From NCBI GenBank assembly GCA_027563935.2, contig CM050449.1:13034501-13098500 (forward strand): a stretch of DNA of 64,000 bases, written 5' to 3'. Within the stretch, counting starts at the first letter, position 1. Every line of letters starts with the position of its first letter. This document shows positions 60,615-64,000 of this stretch, piece by piece. Source of the stretch: Costus lasius. Its lineage: Eukaryota > Streptophyta > Magnoliopsida > Zingiberales > Costaceae. A program made the position numbers and the translations under genes. The notes under the pieces were generated by a model that had not been told where the DNA came from, did not search any database, and worked only from the letters and a program-made list of their open reading frames with translations.

Positions 60615-63193
60615 TGTCACGCCCCAATTTTTCGCTGTGTAAACTGAGGGTGATGGCACGACTTACACAAGGTGTAACCCTGGTATCAAAGGTTACACAA
60701 TGCGCAACCCGTCAGCCAACGCTCAATGCACACGCGCTGTGCGGAAGTCCCAAGGTATCACAACACTTGCGCCAAACCTAATGTCTGCGCCCTCAACCAA
60801 AATGCACGATCCCCAGATGAGATAACCTCGCGCCCTGATCAACTATCCCTGTGCTCTGTGTGGATCACTATGCTGCACTCTGATGGTACTGAGCTCCAAG
60901 GCTGATCTCGGGATGGTGATGATTCTAGTCTTCTCCTAGCCCTAGACCTACGTCAATGAGTGGCGGGTGGGCAGCACATGTTGCTCCTCAACCCAATATG
61001 CGCACTCAAGGACCGTCCTTAAACTTAGAGCGCCCTGTGAATGACACACCCAATCACAGGCAATCACAGTAGTCGGGCACTAGACATATGCCCCAAATCC
61101 TAAGCAAAATATCCACAACTACACAGCAAGGAGGGAACGCCCTACCAGTTAGGTGCGCCCGCCCCTAATCACACACAAGCGCCGGCCGGCCAAGCACAAG
61201 ACACAAGATATATAAATGTGAGGAAAACCCCTTCACAACCCAATTTGGGCTAAGGGATCAAAAACCTCACCCTACTCTACTCATCAGCATGTCTTATACA
61301 ATGTTTACAAGCCCTAACTAGAAAGCATGTAAATTATACCTCTAAGGATCACAAGATCCTTGGGAGCCGATTGTACAAGATGGCTCTTGCTGCCCTTCGC
61401 CGGAATACCCCTTCAGACCGCTGGAATCTTCCTCCAAATGCTGTCCAAGGTGCTGCCCTTGAAGCCACAACCAAGCTGAATGTGGGGAACTACTTCCCCT
61501 TTTGCTGTCGAGAGTGGGGGAACACCTTCCCCCTTGCTGCCGAGTGTGGGGAACTCCTCTCCCTTTGCTGCCGCCACTCCAAGACCCAACAACCAGCAGG
61601 TTGTCGCACCTCTTGAGCTCAAGAAGCCCTCACTCTCGCCGGAGAAGAGGGTGGAAGTGGTGGAAGTGAGCTGCCGCCGGTTGCTCCAATGCAGCCGAGA
61701 GTGGAGAGTACTCTCTCCAAGCTGTTGCTCCAAGACCCGACGCCAATAGCTGGTCGCCGCACCCTTTGGACACCCCAAATGTTACGCCCTAAATTTCGTG
61801 CTAAATTTTTGCCTTAAAAATCTCGAGCGTGATGGCGCAATCTACACACCCTCTGTGTAAATTGCCACCCAACACTCTATATGCGGAATTTCCAAGATCT
61901 CTAGTGCAAGCTGAACCTCTCTGATCCCTGTGCAACTCTGATAGCACTGCGCTCCAAGGGCTGAGCTCTGATGGAACTGAGCTCCAAGGCTGATCAGGTG
62001 GAACTGAGTCCTAGCCTTCTCCTAACCCTAGACCTAGGTCAATAAGTGGTGGGTGGCAAGCACATGTTGCTTCTCAACCCCATATGCACACTTAAAGACG
62101 GCCTTAGACGTAAGCGCCCTGTAAATTGACACACACACAAGCGCTGGCAGTCACAAGTAAAGGGCACTAGACATATGCCCAAACTCTAATACAGATATCA
62201 ACAACTACACAGCGAGCGAGCTCCTTGCACAAGCACGGCGCTTGCACAAGTCACAAGCTAAACACACCGAACGATAAAAACACTCCTCCAAGGACACAAC
62301 CTCGGGTATGAGCAGAGTATCTCTTCCAATGTGGATAGAGATACTAACAATCAACAATAATCACTACTCAACTAAACATGAGGTTCATACAATGTTTCTA
62401 CAATGTAGTGTAAAACAATAACACAAGTAACTAGAGATTATACCACTCCAACGCTAATGATGAAGTGATGAAGATCAGCCTCCTCTCCTCTAGATGTGGC
62501 CGGTCTTCTCCAAATGCTCTCCTCAAGCACAAGTGCTTGAGGCTCCACCCTAGGATCGCCCTCCTAGGTGGTTGTGATGCTTCAAAGTGTCCCTTAGCTC
62601 CAAGGAACACCTCAGCCCAATGTGGACAGCCCCTCAGCCGCCCAAATGTAGATGGATGGATGATGATGGCGCCACCAAAGAGATGGCCGCCGGTCCTCCA
62701 AGCTCCTCCAAACTCTCGGCCCTCCTTTCCTCCTCAAGGAGAACCAAACCGTGAACTCCTCTCAAGCTCACACCAAGAAGTAAGGCTGCAATGGGGTAGA
62801 ACCGTGAGCTCCCTCAAGCTCACTCCAAGCTCGCCAAGGTGGAAGATGAAGCCTCCACTCTCCTTGCAACTCTCGGCCCAAGTGGAAGGTGGTGGCCGAA
62901 TGGATGAACTCCCTGAATCACTCGCCACCAAGCTCCACAGGGGAAGGGATGATGATGATGAACTCCCTCAAGCTCTCACCAAATCGGCCATGGATGAAGA
63001 TGGGAAGAGGATGTCGCCCAAGCTTCTCCAAGTCGCCTCCTCAAGATCCCCAAATCGGATTGGCTGATTTTTCCCCAAATCGCATCCTTGATCCCCAATT
63101 TCGGTTTGCCCTCTTTTGTTTAAGTGATTTGGGGCATATGGATGAAGAAGCCTTTATCAAGATGCGCCTCCTCTTTCTTTCAGCTAATGACCC

Positions 63194-63395
63194 AAGCTCG
63201 GGTTGGTCCTCTCATGCAACATAAGTCTTTGGCTCTCCATAGGTCTTGGGTTCAAATCTTGCCCATGACATATTTTTTTGCCAATGCTTGTACACCTTCA
63301 TACAAGCCTTTGATGATGCATCATGGTCCATGTAGCCTTCTACATTGACCCTTATATTTTTGCAAGTGCATGCTCCTTGCCATGTACCTACAAAA
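63194..63395 (+). repeat. Repeat with tRNA-like A and B boxes, copy 1
   Basis: AAGCTCGGGTTGGTC (63194) resembles an A box and TTGGGTTCAAATC (63246-63258) a B box. A T-run follows, then about 115 bases ending ATGTACCTACAAAA. The copy at 63793-64000 has the same plan. It could be a SINE embedded in the LTR-like unit. Confidence 0.5.
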
Positions 63396-63792
63396 CATCA
63401 TAACACAAGAATTAGCATCCTAACTTCACTACTTCTCATGCTCTTCTCCAACTTTACCCCCTTCATCCCTACTCATAACCTCCATGAGTCCATGGGAAAG
63501 GCGGGGTAGTACCCCAAAGTACCCCGGGCGTCACACCAAAGGACCCTCAAATCTTGCCGGAGAAGAAGGTGGAGGGAGCTGTCGGAACCCCTTGAAGATC
63601 GCCTCTCAAGTCGCCCCAAAGTGAGCAGCCGCCGAAGTCTCTTCCAAAGTTCCGTTAGGGTTGGATGATCTTCCCTCCTTTGCGCCCCATTGCTTTACTT
63701 GCTCCAATCAGCCCTCCACTAAGTGCTCTGAGATTGGTGAAGCAAGAAGTCTTCATGTGGAATGCGTCTAGCTCCTTTTCAGCAATCACCCT

Positions 63793-64000
63793 AGAGCTGG
63801 GTTGGCACTCCCCTACTCCATAGTCTTTGGCATTCTCATAGGTTTTGGGTTCGAGACTCACCCTTGACTCTTTTTTTTTTCTTCACCCCTTTTGTTGCCC
63901 CTCTCAACATGGTTTGAAGTGTGCCAAGGCTCATGTAACCTCTACATGTGCCCCTTGATTTTTGCCAAGTGATTCCATGCTCCTCCATGGTACCTGCAAA
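63793..64000 (+). repeat. Repeat with tRNA-like A and B boxes, copy 2
   Basis: AGAGCTGGGTTGGCA and TTGGGTTCGAGACTC take the places of the boxes in copy 1; it ends with GGTACCTGCAAA at the window edge. Similarity to copy 1 starts before the A box, so the two were duplicated with the larger unit and may not be separate insertions. Confidence 0.5.

Larger units (their letters stand above)
60615..64000. mobile_element. Overlapping LTR-like repeats, Ty3/gypsy type, running off the window
   Basis: TGTCACGCCCC at 60615 and TGTTACGCCC at 61780 start two similar segments. Shared blocks include AGCCTTCTCCTAACCCTAGA (one mismatch), GCACATGTTGCT, AGCGCCCTGT and GGGCACTAGACATATGCCC. TGTCACGCCC is a common start of plant Ty3-type LTRs. 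A third, partial copy begins near 63536; it matches the later part of the second unit, so the units are nested or truncated against one another. The long frames at 61371-61616 and 62465-63067 are Ser/Pro-rich and show no domain. Confidence 0.65.

Noticed and set aside
62465..63067. 200-codon frame as a gene
   Set aside because: Low-complexity Ser/Pro-rich sequence inside a duplicated LTR-like unit, with no recognisable domain.

Overview
This is nuclear DNA of a flowering plant, probably a monocot outside the grasses. The genes have spliced plant-type exons, AT-rich introns and intergenic DNA, and GC-rich coding starts in the Dof and RADIALIS-like genes. The rest is mostly transposon debris. 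The species guess is an inference from composition and protein resemblance only. No bacterial, organellar or CRISPR-type feature was seen.

Five genes look intact: RPS23 (ribosomal protein uS12, minus, 10402-12281), a Dof transcription factor (plus, 14552-15475), a RADIALIS-like SANT/MYB gene (minus, 28033-28266), IPK1 (inositol-pentakisphosphate 2-kinase, minus, 31044-34898) and RER1 (ER retrieval receptor, plus, 50333-52741). Exon borders were derived by hand from GT/GC-AG sites and reading-frame continuity. The genes have unrelated jobs and do not form a pathway or cluster.

Two broken genes are informative. An RBX1-type RING-box gene (4285-4759, minus) is interrupted at its exon 3/intron 3 junction by a 2.7-kb Mutator-like element. 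An ENO3-type enolase (19072-26080, plus) has a hAT insertion inside an exon, a tandem duplication of one exon, and a Ty1/copia relic where the exons for the catalytic core should be.

Layout: 1-1577 AT-rich spacer; 1587-4280 Mutator-like foldback element; 4285-4759 RBX1 pseudogene; 4936-8013 complete non-autonomous Ty3-type LTR element; 8492-10097 a block of alternately inverted tRNA/SINE-like arms; 10.1-12.9 kb RPS23 with traces of a lost tandem copy; 14.5-15.5 kb Dof; 16.2-17.7 kb hairpin elements and a 21-bp minisatellite; 19-26 kb enolase pseudogene; 28 kb RADIALIS-like; 31-35 kb IPK1; 39.5-47.2 kb a repeat-rich stretch I read as non-coding LTR-retrotransposon DNA; 48.2-49.7 kb two small hairpin elements; 50.3-52.7 kb RER1; 57.9-59.8 kb two PIF/Harbinger-like elements; 60.6-64 kb overlapping LTR-like repeats running off the window.

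The most unusual structures are the alternately inverted SINE-like block at 8.5-10.1 kb, the LTR pair that carries a gag zinc-knuckle reading frame inside each LTR, and the Mutator element whose two target-site copies date a stop mutation in the gene it broke.
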